A stretch of 64,000 bases of DNA from JBCCGI01 sp039029355 (lineage in GTDB: Bacteria > Planctomycetota > UBA1135 > GCA-002686595). Positions 32,195 to 41,279 of this stretch are shown piece after piece (position 1 is the stretch's first letter; every line of letters begins with the position of its first letter). Under the pieces are notes generated by a model, which was given only the letters and a program-made list of their open reading frames with translations, was not told the DNA's origin and did not search any database. Position numbers and translations under genes: made by a program. The stretch lies in the NCBI GenBank assembly GCA_039029355.1, contig JBCCGI010000029.1, forward strand, positions 1 through 64,000, given 5' to 3'.

Positions 32195-32682
32195 GAGAGC
32201 TCGGCGGCGAGGGCCGCGTCCGCCTGCTCCTGGGCGAAGGCCTCCAGTGCCTTGCGCAGCGCCTCGTCGCGGGCCGACAGGATCCGCACGGCCAGCAGCC
32301 CCGCGTTCGCCGCGCCCGCCTCGCCGATCGCGAGGCTCCCGACCGGCACGCCGCGCGGCATCTGCACGATCGACAGCAGCGAGTCCATGCCGCTCAACGT
32401 GCGGCTCTTGACCGGGACGCCCAGCACCGGCAGCGTCGTCCAGGCGGCGACCATGCCCGGCAGGTGGGCCGCTCCGCCGGCGCCGGCGATGATGACCTCG
32501 AGCCCGCGGTCGGCGGCCGCCCGGGCGTATTCGCGGAGCCGCTCGGGGGTGCGGTGGGCGGACACGACCTCGCGCTCGTTCGCCACCTCGAAGCGATCCA
32601 GCATCTCGGCGGCGAGGCGCATCGTGGGCCAGTCGGACGCGCTTCCCATGATGACTCCGACTCGTGCGGTCTGCATGCGCAT
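32191..32682 (-). CDS. purE: N5-carboxyaminoimidazole ribonucleotide mutase
   Basis: PurE moves the carboxyl group of N5-CAIR to give CAIR, the next step after PurK. The 163-residue protein shows GVIMGSASDWPTM, VVSAHRTPERL and IIAGAGGAAHLPGMVAAWT, all class I PurE motifs with the active-site serine and histidine. Its stop overlaps the purK start. Either Met 1 or Met 3 could be the start. The pair is a two-gene operon facing the divergent S41 peptidase gene. Confidence 0.96.
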   Translation of the reverse strand: MRMQTARVGVIMGSASDWPTMRLAAEMLDRFEVANEREVVSAHRTPERLREYARAAADRGLEVIIAGAGGAAHLPGMVAAWTTLPVLGVPVKSRTLSGMDSLLSIVQMPRGVPVGSLAIGEAGAANAGLLAVRILSARDEALRKALEAFAQEQADAALAAELS

Positions 32683-32857
32683 AAGGAACCAGCCGCGGAG
32701 GCCCGCGTCCAGGCGGGGGGCGGGGAAGTGCGGTGGATCCGCGGGAGGGGAGGGGCGGAGGGCTCTCCGCGCGAAAAAAGCGGCAGAACGGTGACACCGT
32801 TTGGAGTGCCCGAGGTCTTAGGCGGTACCTCCCCAACCTCCCTGCCCCCTTCCTGTC

Positions 32858-34918
32858 ATGCTCCCCAAGCCTCCGTCGGCCGTCGCCGTCGTACGCTTCC
32901 TCCTCGCGCTCGTCCTGGCGGCCGGCTCCGCCCGAGCGGTTGCGCAGGAGGAAGCACCCCCGTTTGAGCTTGTCAACCTCACCGCCACGCCGCGGGTGAT
33001 CGAGGGGCGTGCGTGCTTCGAGCTCGCGGCCGAGCGCGAGGGCGAGTGCCTAGCGCTCCTTAACGAGGTCGAACTGGCCGATGGCTCGATCGAGATGGAG
33101 CTGATCGGCAAGCCCAAGCCAGGCGCGCCTCCGTACGCCAAGGGCTTCCTCGGACTCGCCTTCCGGATGCGGGGCGAGGGCGAGGCGCGCGACTACGAGT
33201 GCGTCTACCTGCGCCCGGTCAACGCGCGGGTCGACGACCAGGTGCAGCGCAACCACACGGTGCAGTACTCCTCCGAGCCCGCCTACCCGTGGAGCCGCCT
33301 GCGCAGCGAGGAACCCGGACGCTACGAGTCCTACGTCGACGTGCTGCCCGACGCCTGGAACCACATGAAGGTCGTCGTGGCCGGCACCGAGGCGCGGCTC
33401 TACGTCAACCGCGCCGCGCAGCCGTGCCTGGTGGTGCAGGGGCTCAAGCTGGGAGAGCGCAGCGGGCGTGTCGCGGTCTGGTCGCACTGGACGACCCAGG
33501 CATACGTGCGCGACGTGCGGGTCACGCCTGCAACGAAGGACAAGCGCGTGGGCGTCACCGGCGGCACGGTGCTGCCGCGCGAGGCCATGCTCGCGGACCT
33601 GGAGACCCTGCGCCGCACGCTGCACGCGGTGCACCCCAACCTCTACCTCCATCGCAACGAGGGCGAGGAGAGGTCCCGTTTCGAGGCGCTGCGAGCGCGC
33701 CTCGAGCGGGACCTCTCCGAGGTCGAGTTCTACGCGATCGTCGCGGAGTACATGACCTTCTTCCGCGATGGCCACACGTTCCCGGCGATGGACTTCGCCG
33801 AGCGCGCCTTCCGCGAGTCGCTCGAACGCGGCAACACGGCGCTGCCGATCGAGCTGGACTTCAAGGACGACGCGCTCTTCGTGGCGCGCAGCCTTGATCC
33901 TCAAGGAGCCGCGCTCCGCGGAGCCACGCTGGTGTCGCTGAATGGAGTCGGCGTCGAGCGGATCATCGACCAGCTGCAGACCTACTACTGCAAGGCCGTC
34001 TCCCGGCTCGACAGCGCCCACTGCCGGCTCTTCCGGCCGTACCACTGGCTCTCCTTCGGGCCCGCGCGGGAATGGACCATCGAGTACGACGCGGGACAGG
34101 GCGTTGAGAGCGTGACGCTGCCCGGTCTGTCGAGACAGGGGCTCGACCGCGCGCGGCGCGACTCGGGCGCCGCGATGGAGCGCGTGCCGGCCGACTACCG
34201 CTTCGAGTGGATCGACGGCGGCGCGGTGGGGCTCCTGACGGTCGACGGGATGTCGGACCCAGCGAGCTTCCGCGTCTTCGCCGAGCGCACCTTCCGCACG
34301 CTCGAAGAGCGCGGCTGCCGCGCGCTCGTGATCGACATGCGTCGCAACGGCGGCGGCTCATCCGCGGTGGGCGACGAGCTGCTGTCCTACCTGACGTCCG
34401 AGCCCTACGCCGAGGGCTCGATGTCGGTCCGCATCAGCGAACCGGTCGTCGAGTGGTACCGCGACGAGCGGCGCTCGCACCCGCTCTTCGACTTCGTCGT
34501 GGGCGGCGTGCCGGGCGAGCTCAAGACGATCGAAGCTCCGCGTACGCAGCCGCGCGAGGTCGACTTCCCGTTCCGCGGTCGGTGCTTCCTGCTCACCAGC
34601 GGCCGCACCTTCTCGAGCGGGCACATGTTCGCCGGCCTCTTCCGGTGCAACGGCATCGGGCCGGTCGTCGGTCAGGAAACGGGCCAGGCGACCAAGACGG
34701 TGGGGGACATGTTCCCCTTCACCCTGCCCCGCACCGGGCTCCAGGCGTTCTGCTCCTACAAGATCTTCGAGGGCCCCTGCGATGCCGACTTCACGCGCGG
34801 CTTCGTGCCCGACCATGTGGTCGCATACACGGCTGAGGAGCGGCGCGCAGGCGTGGATAAGGAGCTCGCCCTCGTCCGGGCGCTGCTGGCCTCCGACGAG
34901 GATCCCGCCGGCGGGTAG
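32858..34918 (+). CDS. Secreted S41-family peptidase with N-terminal lectin-like domain
   Basis: A 686-residue exported protein with a signal peptide (FLLALVLAAGSARAVAQ). Residues about 35-225 are a beta-sandwich resembling laminin-G/3-keto-disaccharide-type domains (KGFLGLAFRMRGEGEARDYE, NHMKVVVAGTEARLYVN). Residues about 240-660 match the C-terminal-processing S41 peptidases: FFRDGHTFPAMD, then AGLFRCNGIGPVVGQETG. TSGRTFSSGHMFAG holds the likely catalytic Ser. DMRRNGGGSS is the characteristic oxyanion-region strand. A classical PDZ domain is not evident. It probably acts in the periplasm or outside the cell. Confidence 0.85.
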   Translation: MLPKPPSAVAVVRFLLALVLAAGSARAVAQEEAPPFELVNLTATPRVIEGRACFELAAEREGECLALLNEVELADGSIEMELIGKPKPGAPPYAKGFLGLAFRMRGEGEARDYECVYLRPVNARVDDQVQRNHTVQYSSEPAYPWSRLRSEEPGRYESYVDVLPDAWNHMKVVVAGTEARLYVNRAAQPCLVVQGLKLGERSGRVAVWSHWTTQAYVRDVRVTPATKDKRVGVTGGTVLPREAMLADLETLRRTLHAVHPNLYLHRNEGEERSRFEALRARLERDLSEVEFYAIVAEYMTFFRDGHTFPAMDFAERAFRESLERGNTALPIELDFKDDALFVARSLDPQGAALRGATLVSLNGVGVERIIDQLQTYYCKAVSRLDSAHCRLFRPYHWLSFGPAREWTIEYDAGQGVESVTLPGLSRQGLDRARRDSGAAMERVPADYRFEWIDGGAVGLLTVDGMSDPASFRVFAERTFRTLEERGCRALVIDMRRNGGGSSAVGDELLSYLTSEPYAEGSMSVRISEPVVEWYRDERRSHPLFDFVVGGVPGELKTIEAPRTQPREVDFPFRGRCFLLTSGRTFSSGHMFAGLFRCNGIGPVVGQETGQATKTVGDMFPFTLPRTGLQAFCSYKIFEGPCDADFTRGFVPDHVVAYTAEERRAGVDKELALVRALLASDEDPAGG

Positions 34919-35111
34919 GCGCCCGAGGCCAAGTCGCGCCGGTAGGGGCCCGGGGCAGGTCCGGAGCGGTGCCAGGCTCCCCGAGCGTCGAAGCTCGGCC
35001 GGCTTGAGGAACGCGCCGCTGGCGCGCTCCTGCCTCGGCGACGCAGGCGTCGTGCGCGCCGATCGCGGGGCGATCCGGACGCCTGGATGTCGTGTATTGA
35101 TCTGTGTCGAT

Positions 35112-35127
35112 ATAGATGGTAGTCTAT
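35112..35127. promoter_or_regulatory. Candidate ArsR operator
   Basis: ATAGA (35112-35116) and TCTAT (35123-35127) are inverted about a 6-nt spacer, in an AT-rich pocket ending 4 nt before the regulator's GTG start. ArsR-type repressors usually bind such dyads near their own promoters. The arms are short. Confidence 0.4.
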
Positions 35128-35131
35128 CCGC

Positions 35132-35473
35132 GTGGTTCAGCTCGAAGAGACCTTCGCCGCCCTGGCCGACCCCACCCGGCGGGGCATCGTCAGCCGCCTC
35201 GCCCGCGGCAGCGCGACGGTGTCCGAGTTGGTCGACTGCTTTGAGCTGACCCAGCCCACGATCTCCTCCCATCTGAAGGTGCTGGAGCGGGCGGGCCTCG
35301 TCGCTCGCTCGCGCGTCGCCCAGACGCGGCCCTGCAGCCTGCGGCCCGACGGCTTCCGCGCGCTCGAAGCATGGCTCGGCCAGCTGCGCGCGACCTACGA
35401 GGCCAACTATGCCCGGCTCGACGCGGTGCTCGAGCAGCTGAAGAACGAGGAAGAAGGAGGCCCGACCCCATGA
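35132..35473 (+). CDS. ArsR-family transcriptional regulator
   Basis: This 113-residue regulator shows the ArsR winged-helix order: LEETFAALADPTRRGIVSRL, ATVSELVDCFELTQPTISSH with the recognition helix, then HLKVLERAGLVARSRV. Metal-binding Cys pairs of the ArsR/SmtB type are absent: only one Cys lies in the helix region and one near the wing. It therefore likely belongs to the group paired with SRPBCC/START proteins, which sense small organic ligands. It begins with GTG at 35132 and overlaps the SRPBCC gene by 4 nt (ATGA). Confidence 0.9.
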   Translation: MVQLEETFAALADPTRRGIVSRLARGSATVSELVDCFELTQPTISSHLKVLERAGLVARSRVAQTRPCSLRPDGFRALEAWLGQLRATYEANYARLDAVLEQLKNEEEGGPTP

Positions 35474-35937
35474 AGCCGCTGAAGCTCACCACCCCGACGC
35501 CCACCAGCACGCGCATCGTGCGGAGCTTCGACGCGCCGCTAATGCTTGTCTGGCGTGCGCACGTGGAGCCCGCTCTCGTTCAGCGCTGGATGACGGGTCC
35601 CGCCGACCACACGCTCGTGGTGTGTGAGATCGATTTCCGCGTCGGTGGCGAGGCGCGCTACGTCTGGAAGAACCCGGAGTTCGAGATGGGGATGACCGCG
35701 GCGTTCCTCGAGATCGTCGAGCACGAGCGCATTGTCCACACCGAGGACTTCGAGGGCTGGCCCGAAGGCAAGAGCACCGTCACGACCTCCTTCGACGAAG
35801 CCGGCGGCCGCACGACCGTCACGGTCGACATCCAATATCTGACTCAGGAAGCGCGCGACGCCGCGATGCAGCCAGGTTTCGCGGAGGGCTACGAGGCCTC
35901 CTACAGCCAGCTCGACGCCCTCGTGCGCGAGCTCTGA
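35470..35937 (+). CDS. SRPBCC/AHSA1-like ligand-binding protein
   Basis: A 155-residue cytosolic protein with the AHSA1/START fold: STRIVRSFDAPLMLVWRAHV, then VQRWMTGPADHTLVVCEIDF and GGEARYVWKNPEF, ending GYEASYSQLDALV. These proteins bind hydrophobic ligands or act as stress helpers. Its start overlaps the ArsR gene, so the regulator and partner are cotranscribed, a common arrangement. No enzymatic residues are assigned. Confidence 0.9.
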   Translation: MKPLKLTTPTPTSTRIVRSFDAPLMLVWRAHVEPALVQRWMTGPADHTLVVCEIDFRVGGEARYVWKNPEFEMGMTAAFLEIVEHERIVHTEDFEGWPEGKSTVTTSFDEAGGRTTVTVDIQYLTQEARDAAMQPGFAEGYEASYSQLDALVREL

Positions 35938-36021
35938 CCGTTCCCGCCGCCGCGCGACGGCCAGCGGCCGTCGTTCTCCACCGCTCCATCCGATCCCCAT
36001 TCCGATCCCCAGACCCGACCG

Positions 36022-36648
36022 ATGACCTCGACCTACGTCTCCAGTCTGCTCGCGACCTGTTTGCTGCTCGGCGCCTGTGCGTCCGGGACCTCCTCCGGCC
36101 TGTCTTCCGAATCCGAGGCGTTGCCGGCCCAGGACCTACCGGGCGATGCGGGGGAGGCCGCCGCGGCCGCGGCCGACGCCGACGCGCCGGCGGTCGTCAA
36201 GGCCGAGATCCAGACGCTCGAGTTCCGGATCGAGATCGGTGTGCCGGTGGAGACGGTCTGGGAGCGGATGTTCAGCCTCGAGGGCTACCGGCAGTGGACC
36301 GCGCCGTTCATGGCCGGCTCCTACTTCGAGGGGTCGTGGGCCCAGGGCGAGCGCATGCACTTCCTCGCCCCGGGGGGCAGCGGGATGGTCGCCGTCATCT
36401 CCGAGAACCGTCCGCACGAGGTGATGTCGATCGAGCACATCGGCTACGTGATGGGCGGCGTCGAGGACACCTCGAGCGCCGGAGTCCAGACCTGGGCTCC
36501 GGCCTACGAGACGTACCGCTTCGCGCGCACCTCGGGCGGCACCGAGGTGACGGTCGAGCACGACGTGCTGGTCGGCTTCGAGGGCTACATGAACAACGCC
36601 TGGCCGAAGGCGCTGGCGGCCCTCAAGGAGCTCTGCGAGACGGAATAG
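36022..36648 (+). CDS. SRPBCC-domain lipoprotein
   Basis: The 208-residue protein has a lipoprotein signal (LLATCLLLGAC, Cys19) and an Ala/Glu-rich linker of about 40 residues. An SRPBCC-type fold follows at about residues 65-208, with EFRIEIGVPVETVWERMF, SLEGYRQWTAPFMAGSYF and the closing helix NNAWPKALAALKELC. It is a periplasmic or outer-membrane-anchored relative of the cytosolic protein encoded 85 nt upstream; a shared ligand is conceivable but unproven. Confidence 0.85.
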   Translation: MTSTYVSSLLATCLLLGACASGTSSGLSSESEALPAQDLPGDAGEAAAAAADADAPAVVKAEIQTLEFRIEIGVPVETVWERMFSLEGYRQWTAPFMAGSYFEGSWAQGERMHFLAPGGSGMVAVISENRPHEVMSIEHIGYVMGGVEDTSSAGVQTWAPAYETYRFARTSGGTEVTVEHDVLVGFEGYMNNAWPKALAALKELCETE

Positions 36649-36800
36649 GTGCTCTCGGACGCCGTCGGAGCTGAAACGGCGCAGAATCATGGCAAGGCCC
36701 TGGCGGCCTGGCCGCTCCTCTCCCGGGGACTTCCGAAGAACCGCGGGGTCGCCGGGGGGCACCCGACCGCCGCCCAACCGCACTCAACCCGAACGCCGCC

Positions 36801-38102
36801 ATGCAACGAAATCGAGCTCCGCTGCTGCCGATCCTTGCCTTCGTGACCGTCGTGGCCGGAGTCCGGCCCGCCTCGGCCCAGGCCGTGTGGCGCGTCGACC
36901 CCGGTGGGGAGGGGGACTTCCTCGAGTTGCAGGAGGCGATCGACGCGGCCGCGGACGGCGACGTGATCGTGGTCGAGCAGTCGACCCATGCGCCGATCCG
37001 CATCGTCGGCAAGGGGCTGCGGATCCATGCGGCTTCCACCTTCTTCAGCGTCTTCAACGAGGAGATCGAGGGGGTGGAGGGGCCGGCCGTCCTGGTCGCG
37101 GACCTGGCGCCGACGCAGTCCGTGGTGATCGATCGACTGCAGTCCTTCTCGGGGCTGCCCTTCGCGCCGTCGGCGATGAGGGTCGAGAACTGTGCCGGTC
37201 CGGTGTTCGTCCACGCGGCCTTCCTCGACTCCTACGGCGGCCCCGCGCTGCACGTGCTCGGGTCCGACTCGGTCGTGCTGACCGACTGCGTGCTCCAGAC
37301 CAACGTGACCACGCCGGCGCTCGACGGAGAGCCGCAACCGGGCCCCGGGGCGCTGGTTGAGGGCGGCTCGCGGCTGTTCGGGTACGACGTGAGCTTCCTG
37401 GGCTCGCACGGTCCCTTTGTCCTGCCGGGGTTGCCGGCGGTGTCCGGGCCACAGGATGGAGGCGACGGCCTGACGGTCATCGACTCGACGGTGGTCCTCC
37501 AGGGCGGCGATTGCGACGGCGGCTCTGGAAGCACCTTCTTTTCCGGCGGGTGCGTGGACGGCGGCGACGGCGGGGCGGGGATCCGGCTGGTGGGGACCGG
37601 CCTGCAGCAGCCGGTCGTGCGGTTCACCGCGACCCAGTTCTCCGGCGGCAGCGGAGGCTTCACCGGGGGCTGCGGCACGGCGGGGGTCGCAGGGCCGCAG
37701 ATCGAGCCCGGACCCGGCGACGTGATCAACACCTTCCAGGACCTGCGGCTCGTGGACTTCGAGGCCGGATTGAGCGAGCCGGGGGAGCCGGTGCGCTTCA
37801 CCGCGACGGGGAAGCCCGGCGACCTGGTGTTCGTGTTTGCCTCGTCCGCGCCTGCGGTGGCGACGACGCTCCCGACCGGCTTTCTCTTCGGCGAGGTCGA
37901 CCTCCACATCACTCCGGCGCCGTTCGTCGCGGTCGTGAGCGACGTGCTTGCGGGTCCCTCCGAGCTCTTCGAGGTGCCGGCTCCGGCCGTGCCGCCTGGC
38001 GTGGCGGCGGCGACGGTCACGCTTCAGGGGGTGATGATCGACGGTGTCTTCGGCTTCCCGCACTCGAGCGCGCCGAGCGCCCTGACGATCGTGGAGCCGT
38101 AG
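36801..38102 (+). CDS. Secreted beta-helix-like protein (IQAAxDAA family)
   Basis: A 433-residue exported protein with a signal peptide (ILAFVTVVAGVRPASAQ). It starts with the pattern VDPGGEGDFLELQEAIDAAA, continues with short repeated strands (GPAVLVADLAP, MRVENCAGPVFVHAAFL, ALHVLGSDSVVLTDCVL), and then has a long Gly-rich stretch. The gene at 45385 has the same N-terminal pattern (VGPPGSGSDFDDIQSAVDAA), so the two appear paralogous. Beta-helix surface proteins are common in planctomycetes. No catalytic residues are recognised. Function unknown. Confidence 0.72.
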   Translation: MQRNRAPLLPILAFVTVVAGVRPASAQAVWRVDPGGEGDFLELQEAIDAAADGDVIVVEQSTHAPIRIVGKGLRIHAASTFFSVFNEEIEGVEGPAVLVADLAPTQSVVIDRLQSFSGLPFAPSAMRVENCAGPVFVHAAFLDSYGGPALHVLGSDSVVLTDCVLQTNVTTPALDGEPQPGPGALVEGGSRLFGYDVSFLGSHGPFVLPGLPAVSGPQDGGDGLTVIDSTVVLQGGDCDGGSGSTFFSGGCVDGGDGGAGIRLVGTGLQQPVVRFTATQFSGGSGGFTGGCGTAGVAGPQIEPGPGDVINTFQDLRLVDFEAGLSEPGEPVRFTATGKPGDLVFVFASSAPAVATTLPTGFLFGEVDLHITPAPFVAVVSDVLAGPSELFEVPAPAVPPGVAAATVTLQGVMIDGVFGFPHSSAPSALTIVEP

Positions 38103-38153
38103 CCCGCGGCGAACCGTAGCCCGCGGCGCTCCGCACCCGGCGGCGCGTCGGGC

Positions 38154-41100
38154 CTAGGCGCCTTCGTCCGCCTGCACCACCTTCATCCCGAACCACTCCG
38201 CGAACGCCACGTAGATCGTCGGCACGACGACGAGCGTGAGCACGGTCGAGAAGATCAGCCCGAAGATCATCGCGAACGACATCCCCGCCCACATCGGGCC
38301 GCCGAAGAGCGCCAGCGGGATCATCCCGCCGACCGTCGTCAGGGTGGTGAGGAAGATCGGCTGCATCCGGACCTTGCCGGCCTTGCGGACGGCGTCGTGG
38401 AGGGAAGCTCCGCCGGCGACGTCGGTCTGGATGAAGTCGATCAGGATGATCGCGTTGTTGATGACGACGCCGGCGAGCGAAACGATGCCCAGCATGGGCA
38501 TGAATCCCAGGGGCCAGCCGCTGACCAGCAGGCCGAAGAGGGCGCCGATCAGCGCGAGGGGGACCGCGGATAGGATCACCAGCGGCTTGGCGATCGAGTT
38601 GTACTGTGCGATCAGGACGAGCAGGATCAGCGCCATGCTGATCATCAGCGCGCGGCCCATGTCGCCCTGGCTCTCGGCGGCCTCCTTCTGCTCGCCGAGC
38701 TCCTCCAGCTTGTAGCCCTCGGGGAGGTCGGCAAGGACTGCTTCGAGGGCGGGCCGGGCGGCGCCCGACACGCCGGTCGACAGGTAGCCCTCGGCGACCT
38801 GTGACCCGGCGATGATGGCGCGGACGCGGTTGAAGCGCGCGATCGACGCGGGCTGCCAGCCGGTGTGGATCGTGGCGACCGAGTCGAGGGGCACCTTGAT
38901 CCCAGCCCCGCCGACGTGGATGCCTTCCAGGCTGCGGAGGTCGCGACGTTCGCCCTCGTCGAGGCGCAGGACGACCGGGATCGTGTAGTCGCCCTCGCGG
39001 TACTGGGTGAGCGTGTAGCCGGCGATCAGGCCGTTGAGCGACTCGGCCACGTCGCGGTTGGACAGGCCGGCGAGCTCGACGCGCTGGTTGTCGATCGCGA
39101 CCTCGATCTGGTAGGTCGAGTTGCCCCAGTCGTGGTAGGGGTCCAGCGTGCCGGGCACTTCGCGGAGGGCCGCGACCATGCGGTCGCCGGTCTCCCGCAG
39201 CAGCTTGGCGTCGGGGCCCGAGATGCGGAACTCGACCGGGAAGTCGAGCGGCGGGCCCAGCACATACGTGCGCACGTCGATGCGGGCTCCGGGGATCTTG
39301 GCGACGCCCGCGCGCAGCTCGCGCGCCCAGTCGGCCGACAGGTCGGCGCTGGTCGTGTTGACCACCATGAAGGCGTAGCGCGGCGACGGGTCCTCGGGGT
39401 CCATCGTGAGCATCAGGCGCGGTCCGCCCGAGCCGAGGTACGTGTAGGCGTTGCGCAGGCGCCGGACGCTCTCGCCGTCGATCTCGACGTCGGCGCCGGC
39501 GGTGATGAGCTCCTCGACCTGTTCGACGATGGCGGTCGTCTGGGCCAGCGTGGAGCCGTGGGGCAGCCGGAAGTGCACGAAGAACTGGTCGTGCACACCG
39601 CCGGGGAAGAACTGGTTGCCGATGAACGGCACGAGGAGCACCGCCCCGGCCACCGCGGCGGCGGCGGCGGCGAGCGTCAGCGCCTTGGCGCGCAGGCAGA
39701 AGCTGATCGTCGCGCCGTAGAGGCGCAGCAGCGGCCCCTCCTTGCGCTCCTCGGCCTTGCCCGGCTTGAGGATCCAGTAGCAGAGGATCGGCGTGACCGT
39801 CATCGCCACGAAGTAGCTAGCGAGGAGCGTCGTCGAGACGACGATCGGCAGGCTGCGGATGTACTCGCCGGTGCCGCCGGGGATCGTGAGGAGCGGCAGG
39901 AAGGCGGCCACCGTCGTCAGCGTCGAGGTCAGGATCGGGATCGCGAGCTCGCTGGCGCCGCGGATCGCCGCGCGCAGCCGGGTCTCGCCCGTGCGCAGGA
40001 CGGCGGTCGTCTGGTCGGAGACCACGATCGCGTTGTCGACGATCATGCCCAGCGCGATGATGAGCGAGGCGATCGAGAACTGCTCTAGTTCGACGCCGAA
40101 GAGCTGCACCACCGCCAGCGCGGCGATCATGCAGAGCGGCACCGCGGCGGCCATCACGAGCGCTGGCCTCCAGCCCATCATCACCAGCGCGACCAGCAGC
40201 ACCACCAGCACCGCCTGCCACAGGTTGTTGACGAAGTTGATCACCAGGTCGTCGACCTGGCGCGGGAGGTCGTTGACCGTCGCGAAGTCGACGTCCGGCG
40301 GCAGCTGGCGCGCGCGCAGCTCGGCGAGCCGCGCGTGGACCGAGTCGCCCATCTCGACCACGTTCGAGCCGTCCTTCATCTCGATGCCGAGCAGCACCGC
40401 GCGCTCGACGTGGCGGTCGCCGTCGAGGAAGCGCACGCGCTCGTCGAGCGGGTCCGCGAGGCCCCGGCGCACGCGGATCGGCAGGTCGCGCAGCAGGATC
40501 GGGCGGCCCTCCTCGCCCATGCCGATCACGACGCTGCCGAACTCCTCGAGCGAAGCCAGTTCGCCGGTCGAGCGCAGGAGGAAGCGCCCGTTGGCGGATT
40601 CGATCTCGCCGCTCGCCACGACGATGTTGCGGTCATCGAGCGCCTGGCGGAACTCCTGGGGGGAGAGGCCGAGCTTCGACCAGTCGGCGCTGGTGACCTC
40701 GAGGTAGATGCGCTCCTCGGCCAGGCCGTAGATCGTCACGGCGCTGACCGAGTCGAGCGCCTCGAGCTCGTCCTCGATGAGCTCGGCGAAGATCTCGAGT
40801 TCGCGGTCGGTGTAGACGCGCTCGATCTCGCTCCCGCCGGGGGGCGGGACCTGGAACATCGTCAGGCAGAGCGAGGACACGTCGCCGAAGTTCGAGTTCA
40901 CCGCCGGCGTCGAGGCCCCGGAGGGGAGCTGTCCCTCGACCGCGCGGATCTCGTTGCGCAGCTCGTCCCAGGTCTGCTCGAACTCGGTCGTGTACTTGCC
41001 GAGCTCGACCTGGATGATCGCGCCGCCCGCGCGCGAGGTGGAGCGGATCTCGTCGACCTCGTCCACGCGCTGGATCGCGCCCTCGAGCACGTCGACGACG

Positions 41101-41279
41101 AGCTCGTCGACCTTCAACGCGGGCGCGCCGGGCCAGCGGCACGACACGATCGCGCTGCGCGTCTGCATCTTCGGGTCCTCGCGCCGCGAGATCGTGACGA
41201 AGGTCATGGCGCCCGCGATCATCGCCATGACCGCCAGGGTCATGATGAAGACGCGGTGGCGAAGGGCGAAGGACGTCAT
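38154..41279 (-). CDS. RND efflux pump inner-membrane permease
   Basis: The 1041-residue transporter has the two-fold RND plan with twelve membrane helices and two large periplasmic loops. The start FALRHRVFIMTLAVMAM is helix 1. LIIALGMIVDNAIVVSDQTT carries the essential helix-4 aspartates, and GIVSLAGVVINNAIILID lies in the second half. Size and features match AcrB-type permeases. The adaptor gene precedes it with a 4-nt overlap. No outer-membrane channel gene lies nearby, so a shared TolC-like protein is expected. Substrates cannot be predicted. Confidence 0.93.
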   Translation of the reverse strand: MTSFALRHRVFIMTLAVMAMIAGAMTFVTISRREDPKMQTRSAIVSCRWPGAPALKVDELVVDVLEGAIQRVDEVDEIRSTSRAGGAIIQVELGKYTTEFEQTWDELRNEIRAVEGQLPSGASTPAVNSNFGDVSSLCLTMFQVPPPGGSEIERVYTDRELEIFAELIEDELEALDSVSAVTIYGLAEERIYLEVTSADWSKLGLSPQEFRQALDDRNIVVASGEIESANGRFLLRSTGELASLEEFGSVVIGMGEEGRPILLRDLPIRVRRGLADPLDERVRFLDGDRHVERAVLLGIEMKDGSNVVEMGDSVHARLAELRARQLPPDVDFATVNDLPRQVDDLVINFVNNLWQAVLVVLLVALVMMGWRPALVMAAAVPLCMIAALAVVQLFGVELEQFSIASLIIALGMIVDNAIVVSDQTTAVLRTGETRLRAAIRGASELAIPILTSTLTTVAAFLPLLTIPGGTGEYIRSLPIVVSTTLLASYFVAMTVTPILCYWILKPGKAEERKEGPLLRLYGATISFCLRAKALTLAAAAAAVAGAVLLVPFIGNQFFPGGVHDQFFVHFRLPHGSTLAQTTAIVEQVEELITAGADVEIDGESVRRLRNAYTYLGSGGPRLMLTMDPEDPSPRYAFMVVNTTSADLSADWARELRAGVAKIPGARIDVRTYVLGPPLDFPVEFRISGPDAKLLRETGDRMVAALREVPGTLDPYHDWGNSTYQIEVAIDNQRVELAGLSNRDVAESLNGLIAGYTLTQYREGDYTIPVVLRLDEGERRDLRSLEGIHVGGAGIKVPLDSVATIHTGWQPASIARFNRVRAIIAGSQVAEGYLSTGVSGAARPALEAVLADLPEGYKLEELGEQKEAAESQGDMGRALMISMALILLVLIAQYNSIAKPLVILSAVPLALIGALFGLLVSGWPLGFMPMLGIVSLAGVVINNAIILIDFIQTDVAGGASLHDAVRKAGKVRMQPIFLTTLTTVGGMIPLALFGGPMWAGMSFAMIFGLIFSTVLTLVVVPTIYVAFAEWFGMKVVQADEGA

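Noticed and set aside
35097..35125. Promoter TTGATC-N17-TAGTCT before the ArsR gene
   Set aside because: Spacing is correct, but the -10 box matches only three consensus bases; not listed as a promoter.
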